A stretch of DNA of 64,000 nucleotides from Linyphia triangularis (GCA_963978545.1 OZ021726.1:35314959-35378958), one strand, 5' to 3'; shown: positions 12,267-25,871, counted from the first letter of the stretch. Translations and numbers: made by a program. Notes: generated from the sequence alone by a model not told the origin.

Positions 12267-15200
12267 TGTTATTCGGTTTTGAAAACCGTCAAAACAAATT
12301 TTTAAAACTTATACTACTATACTCTCACAATCCAAATTTATTAATTCGTAACTTTCTAATCATGTCATGTTGCTTAATATCCATTTACATCTTCATTATA
12401 AACAAATACTGAATTGAAATGCATTTTTAAGAAACAAAATACATTTTTTTACATGTTGACAGATTACTCAAACTCCTAAATGCTCTTAAAATGTTAAAAC
12501 AATTTATACAAGTGGATTTTAGTATCCCTAAAAATAATACCCCTACCCTTGTAAAACAATATCTGATTACAATTCAATATTTCCAATAAGCACTAGCAAA
12601 ATTAATGCCCGAATTTCACTGGTTTTCATCTCCAACACGATGCTGCAGTGCTGTTTTTCGCTTATATTATAATTTGAAGTTTTCAATCAAAATGCTTGTT
12701 TGCATTTTCAGTCAAAAACTTACATTTATTCTAAAATTCTATAATTGATATTTCTAATAGGAATATTTAAAATATTTGTCAATAAAAACAAGTAATAGAT
12801 TCATTCTGTAATACCATTAGACAGAATCAAAACTCGACACGTAGTTCAGCATCCCACAACGCAATCGCAGAACAGTTTTTATAAAACGATAATTATACAT
12901 TTTATTCTGTTTAAATTGCTATTTTTAAATTTGAAGTTTTGTCTTATTACTGAAATTTCCTTTCTTTGATAAATATTAACATTTACTAAATGTTTGGAAA
13001 AATCTATTATTTTAATTACTTCTAAATCAAAAAAATCCAAAGAAAAACCGTCTATAAAAATCAAAAACATTTATTATTATTATTATTATTATTAAAATTA
13101 TTATTTTTCTTGATACCCAATAGAAAGAATTTTTTTATATATAATTTTATTTGAAATAGGAATTTTTTAAGAACGTATATCATAAAATTAAATGGCTAAT
13201 TTAAAAAAATGATGTTTTTCCCAACACAAAAGCTTTACAATAAATTTCAACAACTTACAAAACTGAAAAAATGAACCCACTTTTGAAAGCTATGAACAGA
13301 AAAAAATAATTATGTAAATCTAAGAGCGTGAATACAGTTGATGAATCAACTCTTGAATGAATGAGCTTTACAATCTATATTACTCAATCGAGTAACAGAT
13401 ATTGTAAAGAGAAATATGACAATTCATATAGTTAAATTAAAAAAAAAAAAAAAAAAAACTTTATTTTATAAATACTAATGAGTTACATTTCTGAAACATA
13501 GAGTCATACCAATTCAGTTTTCGAACTTTCATTTGAGAAAGACTTATTATGAATAATAATCAAAGCCCCTTTGAAACTTTTCAATCCACAGAATGCACAA
13601 TACATCAATACTAATTCATATAGTTAAACAAAATATTTACTTCATTAAACAATAATTTTTACAAACTTTTCTTTGAGAAAGACTGATTTAAAATGAAATT
13701 CGAAGTACTCATTTAACACTTCATTAGATAGTATAGACATTTGTCTTTTAACTTATTTTTCTTTTATTAATTGTTTTGGACGTTCAATGTTATATTTAGA
13801 GCAACTAAATAAACTACAGTTGATTATTAGTAGAAGCAACTCTAATAATGACGAATTTTATTTGATTCTATCTATGACTGGTGTTTCCCTACAAATAATT
13901 GCTTAATCTTCATTTACAACGTATCAAATCCATAGAGAGGATCAACATTACATAAAAAAGTTACAAAATCTTTCTTAATTATCTAAATTTACTACTAATT
14001 AACAAAACGTTCTTAACTATTAATTTTTTTTCTCGTTTTCTGCTTATCAAAAGTAGTACTAAATAATTAAGCCAAATTGATTGTAAATCAGAATTTCTAC
14101 TACACAGTTAAGATGGAAAAGAAACATAGAATAATTTAGATTTTACCATGGAATCGTAGACGTCGCCTAAACTTCTTTCCCCATAGAAAATTTTTACTCA
14201 CAGAAAACCTTTCGAGATTCATATTGCATTAATTTATGTTTAATGTTTAAAATAATAAACAACAGACCACAGCTTAAATTTAAAAATATCGTTCAAGAGC
14301 TGTCTAACAACACGTCAAAGGTCAAAAGTATTTTATTGCAAATAATCTTTTTAAAAAAAAAAAGATAATTTTATTTTCGCTCATACATTGTAAAAATTCT
14401 GGTTCAAGATTTTTCAAAAGAAAATGCTCAAAGTACCGAGTTTAAAGTTAAAAATCTTATTAGCATTAATATCATCTTTAACATAAAGTCATATGACTCT
14501 ATCATAACATTTGACAAAGAAACGATTCGTTTAGCAAAATGAAATAAAAGGGAAATTATCAACTTAATTTTTTTGAGAAATTTTTAAAAAATCCATTAAT
14601 ATTGGAAAATTTTCAACATTCCCATTTTAAATACATAATAGTTTTTAGAGTTTGCCCTTCTTTGGGATGTTCTAAATCCATAGAATTTTTATAAAAATAC
14701 ATCACGCCTTTTTAACATAGATCAGTTACAAAAAAGTGTATATATTATCCCAATGACCAATTTTGACTAAACTAAAACTGTCGCTAAAAGGCAGCTTTTG
14801 TACCAAAAATGAGTAACAGTGATATCGCAACAAACTGTACACACTTTAGAGGCTGAAGCCCTCTTTTCCTGCTTTGGTTGCCTATGGCGGCAGTTTCGGT
14901 TCGAAGGAATAATACTTAAGGTTATAGGTTTCAAAAAAAAAATGTAATTTTCAATTTAAAAATTAGACCTTTTCATCTTGAAAAGTACATTATTTGTTTA
15001 ACTGTTTCCAATATTTTTTTTTTTTTAATTTCTTCAATTTTAATAATTAATTAGCATTTAATCAACTAATTAGGCTAATTTCGAACGTTAATGACAAAAA
15101 TTCTAATTCTTACACAGATACAATTTTGGTGCTCAATGATGCGAAAAACCCTGCTCTATGTTTTGACCCTATTAACACAATTTTACAGTGTGTATATTTT

Positions 15201-15950
15201 GTGATATCTTGCTTTAACTGAATCTATTAGAAAAATCCAAGTTTTTTTATACAGAATCTTATCTTTAAAATTCAATTAAAAAAATATTTATATACAAATC
15301 ACTTAGTATTTAAAGTCAAAACATTCAACAATGTATGCAGATTATATAGCAAAAAACAAATTGCAAAAATATTATTTAAACTGGAGTTATTACTGTTTGA
15401 ATGAAATGTAAAATAGAAAAAACTACAATCTGAGAATAACTTTTAAAAAAGTATTCTTTATATAAAAAAACTGTTGTTATTATTATACTAATTATTATAT
15501 ATTTCCTTTTTAGTATACTCCTTCATCATAGGGTTTCCTCCTTTTGTGTTGTTTTTATTTTGCTTTTGTTTTTTACGGCCTTACAAATCTTCTCCGATTT
15601 TTGCGAGTTTTGCGATTTGAAGCCTATACGTATACCTTAAGTACCCAAATAACAAATCAACACAAATGATTGCAATAACAAATAATTACTGTTTCAATAG
15701 TGAAGTGCTGCTTGTTTATTAAATGTTGTTTCTTCATTTGTTTTCCGTTGAATAAATAAATTCTATAATAAAAGCAACAACAAAAAATTCTACATTAAAA
15801 AAAATTCTATAAAAAAAGAACAAAATCTTTCAAAATTACCTTATTTTTTTTTATTGTCCAATTTGAAAAAAAAATCCCCAGAAAGAAATTATCTCTCTCA
15901 CATATATTTCAGAATGAAGTTTTTCATTATTATTCCCTTTTAAATACCAT
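9060..15950. other. AT-rich stretch, no recognisable gene
   Basis: Contains homopolymers (10083-10116 mostly A, 12226-12264 T39, 13440-13458 A), a short ATT/TTA run at 13071-13094 and a few GC-richer patches (10725-10800, 10910-11060, 14840-14900). None gives a persuasive reading frame or splice-flanked exon. It may be intergenic or intronic. Confidence 0.55.
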
Positions 15951-15953
15951 ATA

Positions 15954-16143
15954 CCAAGGTTACTTGGACCCAGAATGATAAAGTGATGTATGTCGTTTCT
16001 GGTATTGGTTTATTAAAATATTCTTAAATCATCCTCGAAATATTAAGAACTAAGTAGGATATTTCTAAAAACCAGTATCAGGAACAACTTGCTTCACTTT
16101 ATCATTCTGGATTCAAGTACGTCCCTAAAGTCCAAGTAACCCT
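15954..16143. mobile_element. MITE-like element with ~60-bp inverted arms
   Basis: The left arm (15954-16013) starts CCAAGGTTACTTGGAC and contains CCAGAATGATAAAGTGA. The right arm (16070-16143) is its imperfect reverse complement, ending GTCCAAGTAACCCT with an inner TCACTTTATCATTCTGG. The right arm has about 15 extra bases. No target duplication could be identified. Confidence 0.65.
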
Positions 16144-16787
16144 GCTTTATGATAGTTATTTAATGGAAATTTATTTTTGGTCGAAGAATGAAACATTCAC
16201 CTTAACCTGGAATCTCAAAAGTTGGGTAATTACTTTTAAAAAATTCAAAAATTGTCCAGCAGGTTGCAGATAAAACGATATTCATATCCTGAAAATAGAA
16301 ATCTTAACCAGTAACATGCAATAAAAATTAACTTTTTTCGATTTAGTTAAAATTAATTTTAAAATTTTAAAATTTATGAATATCTAAGTCAGTGAAGTGA
16401 TAATGTATAAAAACCTAAACTTACCTAACATTTTTATAACTATTACAAATTGGACCTTGATTTTTTATAGCTTTGACTCAACAAATGATAGATAATAATC
16501 GCAGTGAAACAGGTATAATTTGAATATTTGAACTTCGAAATTAAATGTTCTAATCTAAATAAAGATGATAAAAGTGGAAAAAAAGTAGACACAGCTAATT
16601 ACTTATCAAACAAAATCACTTTTATTCAAAAAAAAAAAAATTATGACCTCTTTTTATTCATCTAAATTTGCTAAATTTGGATTTGATAGAGATAGATTCG
16701 CACATTAAATCCACCGATTCCCCAATAGCCTTACATTGATTTGGGTGTTAGAGTAAGAAGCCAGCTCATTTGTCATCGTCTCGTTAA

Positions 16788-16934
16788 ATGACAGTTACAA
16801 ATTATGAGGCAAAAATGTCCAAAGCACCCACTAATAAATCCAAGTCTTCCGGAAAGTCACGTAGCATGGGCTTAAAAAAAATACTAAAAAATAAACCCTT
16901 TCCGGTAATCAATCCTTCAAAGAAACAAATTTAA
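16788..16934 (+). CDS. 48-codon ORF of unknown meaning
   Basis: Runs from ATG at 16788 to TAA at 16932-16934, with an in-frame stop just upstream. The predicted peptide is very basic and Ser/Lys-rich (it contains KSKSSGKSRSMGLKK). The first 80 bases are GC-richer than the surroundings. I recognise no family, and a chance ORF or an exon remnant is at least as likely as a gene. Confidence 0.15.
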   Translation: MTVTNYEAKMSKAPTNKSKSSGKSRSMGLKKILKNKPFPVINPSKKQI

Positions 16935-17182
16935 AATTTAAAAACTATAAACCTTCGACACATTTTTGATATAATTACTTTACGAGTTACACTCACGCTG
17001 ACTAACTGCCTGACTCACTCACTCTGTAACGCTGCATCTTTTCATTTATATTTGTTCACATGACATGGATATAACATAGTTGTTGTTACGAATTTTCTTT
17101 TCAGAGGAATATTTCAATTTCATCAAAAAAAATTTTTTAACGTTTATGACGAAAGTGACCACACTGAGGAAGGGAATAGTCT

Positions 17183-17420
<238 letters not shown>

Positions 17421-17429
17421 GTAAGATTC

Positions 17430-19170
17430 TGAGAAATTGGAAATAATTTTTTTATTGTTTTATACATATCAGAAATAATTTTCATTTGCACAATATTAAA
17501 AAAGAAAATTTAATTTTTAATAAATATTTCGTGTATATTAAATTAAAGTGTTTGTTATATTCAGCATTTTTCAATTTCAACAACTTTCTAGACCCTTATC
17601 ATAATAAGTGTTCCACCTTAATATAATCCCACATTACATATTTAAAACACACAAAATTACGATTTTTTTGCAATTGCCTGTCAGTATAAAACATACTATT
17701 CATTCTAGCCTAAGAATAAGTAAAGAAATCCACACATTCTCATTTCCTGCCATGTACAAAGTCTTTAACTCATGTCTAGCTAAAAATTACCTAGTGTCCT
17801 CCTTATGCAATGGAAACCAGAAACTGGAGAACTTCTTTCATTTCCTTTATTGACTGTATCCAATCAATGGTTCTAGACAGACTGAGTGTTCATCAGCTGT
17901 ATAGTGTGTGTTGAAAAGAATCGATTCTTAGTTCTCTCTTTCAGCTTACATACAGGTAAACTTTTACTGAAAATCGTTACTAGACGCGTGTTATTTATCG
18001 CTTTTGCTGCGAAATTATACTAAGGATGGGTTTTGTTGCTCTATAAGTATAATCATTAACTCCGATTCGTCAAATTCAAACAAATCTGACTTTAAAGAAA
18101 ACCATCCTTTAAATGGAAATTGCACTTAAAAAGATGAATGATGTACTCCTTTTTTGTAACTATTCATTTTTTTATTTAAAATAATATGCTTATGTTCATT
18201 ATATAGTGCAATATGATTTCCTGAGGTGGTAAGTATTTAAATAATGTTCCAATATTGCATTTACCATATATATACAATCCATACCCATGTACACTATATG
18301 CAATCCATTTATCCATGCCACCATATATACTCAAAATAATGTAATTCGGATGCTAAGTGGTAGATCATCAGAAAATTTAGCTTATAAAATTTAAATGATT
18401 TAACTTCATACTCAGTTATTGGTAGAGTCCTTTTAAGCCCTTTAAATTTAAAACCGCTTTCTTCGTTTATCCATGGAAGTAAAGAAGAAGTTATCCTGAA
18501 ATCAACCCAACTTAATACTAAGTACAAGTATGAGAACACACAATCTGGATTCCTCGATTGACTTCAAAGAAAACACAAAACATGTTTTCATTCGGATACT
18601 CAGTATCAAGTTGAGTTGATTTCAACTATAGTATAGGGACCATGCTAATTTTTATACAGCTTACTGCGCCCATAGCGGTGATTTAAGAAAGTTTCAAAGC
18701 ATAACTAAAAAACTAAAAGAGATCGACCTAAAAGTCCAATTAGAAAAAGGTTCACAATACATCATAAAAGCATAGAAAAAGTTTTAAGAAATTATCTATA
18801 AATTTTGGGAGATATTCGTGATTGAATTTATAAAGTATTGGCGACTTTTAAAAGGGGTCGTCCTGAAATTGAAAAACGTATTCCCTGGTGTTATCATGCA
18901 GATTTTTTGTGTTAAGCAAGGGCGAAGTTAAATTCAAATAAGACAGAAAATAAAATAATAAAATAAAATCTGAAAAACATTTATTGCTATTGCGCATCTG
19001 AGTCTCATACTTTTTCAATGTACCACACTTTACCACCCGTTTTTGTTTCAGCCATTTTTTCTGTTCAAAGTTTATCATGATAAATTGATTAAAGAGCGAA
19101 TCTTCTTGCGTAGAGATTTTATGGTGCTTTTTGATAGTTGGGCTGAAGTTGGATTCGATCAAAAAAAAAT
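17430..19170. other. AT-rich stretch, no recognisable gene
   Basis: No coding region, RNA gene or inverted repeat stands out. The open frames at 17608-17853 and 18309-18539 lack coding character and any homologue I recognise. Confidence 0.5.
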
Positions 19171-19177
19171 TTCATGC

Positions 19178-19185
19178 ATGAGGAT
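19178..19185. repeat. Target-site duplication of hAT element, left
   Basis: ATGAGGAT, paired with ATGAGCAT at 21654-21661 (7 of 8 match). Both fit the hAT target consensus nTnnnnAn. Confidence 0.7.
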
Positions 19186-20055
19186 TAGGGTGGTTCAAAA
19201 ATATATGGGTAAAATTTTTTTTTTACCTAGAGACCATCTACCCATACAAATATTCTAGCAAAATTTCAGAATCCTACTCCAATTAAAAGATGGCGCTCAA
19301 TGAACAGTAAAATGTCGTATTTCGTGCGTTTTTGGGTATTTGTAGTGGATTTGGTAATAAGTATAATTGAATGCAATTTTCTTAAAGAAAGTTTTTATTT
19401 ATACCATAATTTATTTTTTTTAATAAGTTAGTAAAAGTTTATGAAATAATTAAACTGTAGAGGGCTCTTCCCCTGCTCACAAAAGCTCGTTAACCCCCGT
19501 GCTACTCCATTATCTTTTTAAATTCTGATAAAATTGCCCCTATAAATTAGGCGGTATAAAATCCTGAAAAGCATTCAAAATAAGCTATTAATACACCTAA
19601 ATACGAAATGAATAATTAGTGTGGTGTTATGTAGATCAGTAGTGGTGTTTATTTCATCATTTAACCAAGTATTACAGTAACATTTGGCTACATTTTTTGT
19701 AAGCCGAAAATGGTCAATCGGAAATTATCTAAATACCAAAATGTAATTTCAAATCATAAAATTATCACTCAATAAATAGTGGACTAGTGAGTATAAATAG
19801 TTTCTAACTTTGAGCTCTATTCAAAGTTTCTAAATGTATAGCTGTACTTAATGAACATTTTCAAATGACACTCAATCTCCTACCAAGAACAACATCAAAT
19901 TGAAATCAATCGAATGAATAGTTAATAACATCTAAAAAATATGGGTTGGGTATGGAAATTGTAAACAACATAAATAGTGTAGATGGTGCTATTCAGATTA
20001 TCATAACCCACTGTCATTGTAGAGACATGTTCGATAACAAAACATTGAAAAATTA

Positions 20056-20115
20056 CCATATCAAGAGTTCTTTTTGTAAGTAAAAAGTAAATATCAAGAG
20101 TTCTTTTTGTTACAA
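20056..20115. repeat. Short direct duplication
   Basis: ATATCAAGAGTTCTTTTTGT occurs twice, about 37 bp apart. It lies inside the hAT element and corrupts the local frame. Confidence 0.7.
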
Positions 20116-20379
20116 ATTCTCCAAGACTGGCGTTATCTTTCAACATTTTTAATAGCTCGCACCCTTTTATATTTCTGGAATCTTTTGTGTTATTCATATC
20201 TGAAATACTTTTTAATTTTTCCTTTGCTGTAATTCTAAGTGAAAATATGGCTTAACCAACCAATTCATTTGAAAGATACCACATAAGCTTTTCCAGCGGC
20301 TATTCTAATTTTAAAATCCATTATCTTATACTTTTTAACGTTTTTCCACAAGTTCAGGTCACCCCCAGAAGCAAGTGGG

Positions 20380-21180
20380 GCTTCTATCCATGTCTTTACT
20401 GTACAAAAAAGCATTGAACTGTACAAATAGCTGGAGCTGCATTTCTTCTCTCTATTAGTTATACGGAAACCCTTTTGCTGGTCTCTGAATAGAAGGATTT
20501 AAAAATTTACAGGAGTTTAGCTATCCACTGTGCGTGATGAATTGATGAAACTGCTCTGCAATTGATTTTCTCTGGTATATTGCCCAAAACGATTACTGTC
20601 AACTCGATTACTTCTTTATAATCATCTCTAACTATTATATATTTATACACAGATGAAAGAAAGGCTACAGTTGAAATTTTAAACTTTTTAACGTCTTTTT
20701 TCAGTTATAAATCCTGAAAGTTTGTTTGTGCAATTCTTTTTCAAATGGCTTTAAATCTGTTGAAGAGAGAAACCTCTGTGAAACATGATGGTCCATAGCA
20801 CAACTAAAATAACTTTGCTAATATTAATTACATGACATGGTGTCAACAGGCTAGCCACAATAGTTCACGTCCGATTTTTTCTCCAAATTAATGCATGCCT
20901 CTTATACACAAGCAATAGTCATGCTTGTAGTATTAAAACTTTGTCCAAATTTAATTCTCAACTTGTCATTGTCTAGCATAAAAACAGTTTTTGGAAATAT
21001 ATTTCGCTGTTCTTCCACCATTCAACTTTGAGACACCAAGAAGTTTTTCAATACCATATCTTGAAACATATAGAGACAAACGGTCAATCTTTCTTAATCC
21101 AAAAGATTTTAGCAGAAGTTTGCCGTTCCAATGAAGGGCTACAGGACAGTCAGATTTGAATTTAGCCCTTGCTTAAATCA
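20380..21180 (-). pseudogene. Degraded hAT-type transposase
   Basis: Conceptual minus-strand translation gives, in order, CPVALHWNGKLLLKSFG, then KIDRLSLYVS-YGIEKLLGVSKL (about 21170-21030). Further on comes AVSSIHHAQWIAKLL (about 20520-20560), in shifted frames. From memory, this order resembles arthropod hAT-like transposases (GKLLP..., VDRLPVLVSG, LLGVPKL, then a HxARWMAK-type segment). Stops and frameshifts interrupt it throughout. I cannot see an intact catalytic triad, so it should be inactive. Confidence 0.6.
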
Positions 21181-21233
21181 GCCTATTCTTTTCTAGGTTT
21201 TTTTATCCCTCTTTAAAGAGGAAACGCTCGAGG

Positions 21234-21330
21234 AACATGCCCCAAAGCTGCGACTACTGGAACAATCAAACGAAATGCTTTACGATCATTTCGTTTGAAT
21301 GTTCCAGTAGTCGCAGCTTTGGGGCATGTT
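21234..21330. other. Near-perfect hairpin, 44-bp arms, 9-nt loop
   Basis: The left arm is 21234-21277 and the right arm 21287-21330. Reverse complementarity is 43 of 44 with one A/A clash, and the loop is CTTTACGAT. The arms are GC-richer than the surroundings (GCCCCAAAGCTGCGACTACTGG). It lies inside the hAT element. Transcribed, it would form a long RNA stem. It could be a small foldback insertion, a small-RNA source or a local inverted duplication. Confidence 0.9.
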
Positions 21331-21653
21331 GTTACGTTGTTTTTGATACGTTGTTTTTGATAATGTTGATGTTGCCAGATACAGTAGATAACTGTTGCCA
21401 AACTATATTACATGTATTTAAAACCCATAAAAACTTTTTTTTTGTAAAAATGTAGCCATGCGTTCTTATCAACATAAAACTCGAAAATTATGCGAAATTA
21501 CAAAAAAGTACAAAAAGGAATGGTCATTGAGCGCCGTCTTCTTATAGGAGTAGGAAGCTATAATTTTAGGAGAATAATACTATGGGTAAATGTAAAAAAA
21601 ATTAGGGGGTGTCTTGGTCTGTAGCTGAAAAAAAAGTTTTTTGAACCACCCTA

Positions 21654-21661
21654 ATGAGCAT
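21654..21661. repeat. Target-site duplication of hAT element, right
   Basis: ATGAGCAT; compare ATGAGGAT at 19178-19185. These bases also belong to the family R motif GAGCATAAGGTAG, which suggests the hAT element inserted into a family R copy. Confidence 0.65.
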
Positions 21662-22056
21662 AAGGTAGTTGCTATTGAAAAAAACGAGTCTTTCAGTAAT
21701 TGACAAGAAACGGCTCTAAAGATTTTGATGAAAATCGCTGAAGTAATGCTTTCTAAAGTGTTCTAAGCATTCCTATCACCAAAATTCTCATAGCTCTGTT
21801 CACTTACGAGAAAGGATAATATAATATTTATCGAAAAACATCGGCCAATTTGCAATTTTGGTAACTTTTTTTTTTTTTTTTTTTTTTTGGTGATTTAATA
21901 ATTAGCGAGAAAACATCGCCAAACAGGGAATTTTTAAAAATTAATGAGAATACGAAAACTGTAAATTACACCAATTCGCAAATATAAATGCAATTATCAT
22001 TATTAAGTGTAATTGAAAGTTGTGCGATATTTCACACCCCTAGTTTAATTTACTGA
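21654..22056 (+). mobile_element. Family R interspersed repeat, copy 3
   Basis: Starts GAGCATAAGGTAGTTGCTATTG. It runs through a GATTTTGATGAAAATCG block, CACTTACGAGAAAGGATAAT, ATCGCCAAACAGGGAA and AAATTACACCAAT, to the 3' end TTGAAAGTTGTGCGATATTTCACACCCCTAG. A T24 tract lies inside. Its 5' part is missing or was displaced by the hAT element. Confidence 0.7.
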
Positions 22057-22289
22057 TTATGTTTTTAGGAATCTTATTTTATTTGTCATTTTCTGCCATG
22101 TTTCAATTTAACTTCGTCGGCGTTGTTGAACTCTGAAAGAGAATTTTTTTTATAATATTATGAATATTTTTCTATCTGGTCACCATAAATCACCGATAAA
22201 GGCACCGTGAGTAGTCCCAAAAAATTAGCATGATCACTTTATTATAAGTATATGTTACCTCCCTGTCTATACGATACGCTATTTTAACT

Positions 22290-22800
22290 TTAAGGTGGTG
22301 TGGAACTCAAAATTTTTTAAATAATCAAAAAAAAATGTATTATCGTAAAAAATACTACACATATTTTTAAATATATTGGCATAACTATTTTGCTTGTATC
22401 ATTAGTAGAACTTGAAATATTTAAGTTTTTGTTACATAACAATTGTATCTCAGACATGCTATCTTGAAACTTTGAAATGGTTTTTCTCGGTGATGGCTTT
22501 TTGTCCCTTTTTTGTGTTTAAATTGACACAACTAAAACACTACTTGTTATCAACCTATGAAATTTTCCACGTTTATTTTTCATACATATTTCTTTAATTT
22601 TTATTCAGGAATTATATTGTTTTTTTATTTTTTTTTTTTTTTTTGGTTTTTTTTTTATTTTTTTATTTTGTGGAGTTGCATACTATGGATTTTATACAGT
22701 TTTTGCGCAAAGTATTTTTTAAATTTTTCTAATAACTTGATTGAAAAATCACTAAGACAATTTTTATATGAGTTATAAGGAGTAATTTTATGCAAAAATG
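22290..22800. repeat. Interspersed repeat, homologous to 8560-9060
   Basis: Same block order as the copy at 8.6-9.0 kb (ATCATTAGTAGAACTTGAAAT, GTTACATAACAATTGTAT, TGCTATCTTGAAACTTTGAAA, GTGATGGCTTTTT), then a T-rich tract. The short ORFs in it are T-tract artefacts. Confidence 0.65.
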
Positions 22801-25206
22801 AAGTGGTTTTTTTAAAAAAGTTTTTTGGATATATCAAATTTAGGAAATATCAAAATTTTAAAGTTTTTTAATTTTTAAAAAATACTTTTTAAATTTGAAA
22901 ATTTAATATAGTTTTTTAAAGTTTCAAAGCATAATACATTACTGCATAAAAAATTTCAGAAAAATTATTCTAAAAATAAAGATTTTAGAATTTTGATTCT
23001 CAGACCCCCTTAGAGCTTCAAATGACGTTATCAATATCCTTATACATGCAGTATAATCTTCTTTTTAAAAAAACACAAAACAGTTTCTATCTTTAATGAC
23101 TCTGGAACCTTTAGTGTAAAACACCTGGTTACAGTATTTCCAGAGCAAATAATCTAGGTGCACGGCAATGCACCCTCCAAGTTCCTGTCAGCCATCTGTT
23201 ACCGGAAGCCACTCAGCAGTATTTTGATTTCTCATATCTGCGTATTAAAGTATGCGTGATAGAAGAATTTTTTTAACGGGTAGCTGTTAGCCACTTTAGT
23301 AAGACCCTTAAGTTTCAAGTCTCCAATTATATTGTTGTCGAGATAATCAAATTCGAAAACGCCAGAAAACGGCATATTTTGGAATCCACCCATAACTCAC
23401 TCACTTATCATCAAATTATTAAGGTACTTCTAGTTAGGTTTAAAGTGTATACAAAGGAAAAAATATAAAAATCGAGATTTTCCCCTCCGAATCCCCTAAA
23501 GAGGGCGATATTCTGAAAATTTGAATCTCAATTCTAATGCTCTTCTATTGGGACTAGAATTATGAAATATAGAACACTAGTAGATTTTGGCATATATAAA
23601 TAGAGAAAAAACTCACTACACGCCGCAAAGCTTCTAAATTAAGAAATAATAAAAAAAAGGTGTACTTGGCATTTATAAAATCGTTCATTGGGCGATATTT
23701 TATCGCCTACGAAATGAACGCCTATTGTTTATTTCTTTCTCCTTTTGCCAACTTTTTTTGTACATCTGAATAAACTATTTATTTAATGTAATTTTATATT
23801 ATCATCATTCATATTGAATGCATTAGTACGTTATGGAATGCGGTCCTGTAAATTTAACTTTCTTAGAAAAATCTGGAGTAATCCTCTGCTAATTGGACGT
23901 TGTTGAGAACGTTTTTTAAACTTCCTTAAAACCAAATAATAATTAAAAGATACATAGATCTCGAAGTTGGCCGCCAACAAAAAGTTTATCAACGTATAAT
24001 AAGTAAACAAAAAAAACATATACTTAACCATTTCAATCCCAAGAAGTTTTCTTGCAAGTTTAGTTATTGTTGTGCAAATAAGTGATGAATTTTAAATTAG
24101 TACGTTAAAAAAATAAGTGTAATCCCAACAAAGACATCTCAGTAAAAAGGAGTCAAGTACTTCATGCCATGATTATGGCCATGAAAAGTATTGAGATTTA
24201 TAGTAGAGCCAAGTTAAAGTTGTTGTAAATTACGGGCAATGAAAATTAGTCAATTTTTTTCCTAAAGTTAAAAATCCCCTGCATGGGCCTAAATATCTAG
24301 CAGCAAAAATATTTGTGACACTTGACCATTACGTATTCTAGTTCACTGACGCGTAATGGACTAGTACCACAAGCATTTTTGTTAGGGAAAATTAGAAAAT
24401 ATTTATAAAATGTGAACAAGAAAATATTGCAAAAACTTATTGTTTAAAAAAAAGTAAATGCACTTAAGAAATATTAGTTTTAGAAGAGATTGAACTAATC
24501 AAGTAACATATTTTTCTGTTATGTTGAAAATTCAAACTGTAAAAATATTGTCGTTCATTAAGTTACATAATTTACAACTTGTCTGTAGCTGATATTGTTG
24601 CCATATTTTCATTGTTTTTTCTTCCTCTTCTTTTCCGCTTGTGTTGTATTCTTTTTGATTTGACGTAGTTCTCTTTCTCTGTTTTTCCAATATAAATTTT
24701 TATAACATATTTATGAGTTCTGGACTGATATATGTCCCTTGACAGTCAATAAATAATAATGTTTAAAAAATATTCTAGTTCTTTTTCTTGTACTGTATTC
24801 AAATTGGAGGTACAGTTTCTCAATTGAAGTTGCAGATAGTAATTTTTTTTAATACAGCAAAAGAAACGTACGTTTAGAGAATTAAATATTTAATATTGAA
24901 GGTTTTTTTTTAAATGATTTCTATTTCTAAGAATGTATTTCTTTACTTACAAATTGTATTTCGTTCGGTGTTAGCGCTGCATTGCGTTGGTTTAAGGGTT
25001 GTTGGAGTTTTAGAGATTTCTTTTTGAAATTTTAATGATCAAGTTCATCTTGCATACCCCTTACTTTTGACTATTCCCCCCCCCCCCCTCACTTGTGGAA
25101 TACAACAATCACCACTAGGTGATGATTTATTATTTATTGGTGTGTGATATAATAATTTGGATTTTATTTAATTATATTCATATAACTGTGAGAATGGTAC
25201 TGTTGG

Positions 25207-25247
<41 letters not shown>

Positions 25248-25378
25248 TATATATTGTGTTAAATAATGCAGGCTAACAAAAATGTACTTTGTAACTGCGT
25301 TTTTCATTTTTAAGACAATCTGAGTATTAATAGAAAAATGTTAGCTTAATTACCCTAAAATTTATTAAATATGTAGGT

Positions 25379-25380
<2 letters not shown>
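22800..25380. other. AT-rich stretch with small repeats, no recognisable gene
   Basis: The segment 23060-23150 (ACAGTTT, TTAATGACTCTG, TATTTCCAGAGCAAATAA) resembles 39400-39480, so it is a small interspersed repeat. C13 lies at 25076-25088 and (TTA)n at 25211-25251. An imperfect inverted repeat around CGTTCATT...GGGCGATA lies at 23684-23727. No coding evidence. Confidence 0.5.

Positions 25381-25381
<1 letters not shown>

Positions 25382-25416
<35 letters not shown>
25382..25416. repeat. (AT)n microsatellite
   Basis: About 17 AT units followed by CATTTTTTTT. Confidence 0.95.
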
Positions 25417-25419
<3 letters not shown>

Positions 25420-25703
25420 TTTTTTTTCCAGATACATTCAAGGACTTCGTCAGTCTATCCCTGCATTATAGAAACCTAATGCTTTATTATTTGGGCCTTA
25501 ATATCTTACAAAGTTTTGCTTTACACATATGAAATAAAAAAAAATTCCATTTCGTCAAACACACTTTATATTATACGGTACAAAATTATGAAGAGATTTT
25601 TAAATTATTAAGAGCTTTTTTAAATTATTAAAGCTTGCTTTTAAAGCATTTAATAGAAATAAAATTGACGATTTTTCCCAAAAATGTGCTCCCACCATGT
25701 ACA

Positions 25704-25871
<168 letters not shown>

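Larger units (their letters stand above)
19186..21653 (-). mobile_element. hAT-superfamily DNA transposon, 2.47 kb, degraded
   Basis: The terminal inverted repeats begin TAGGGTGGTTCAAAAA on both ends. Inner matches continue for about 110 bp, through TACCCATA, TCCTACTCC and AAGAYGGCGCTCAATGA. The ends are flanked by an 8-bp near-perfect duplication of hAT type. Transposase remnants lie on the minus strand at about 20380-21180. The right end abuts a family R copy. Confidence 0.8.
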
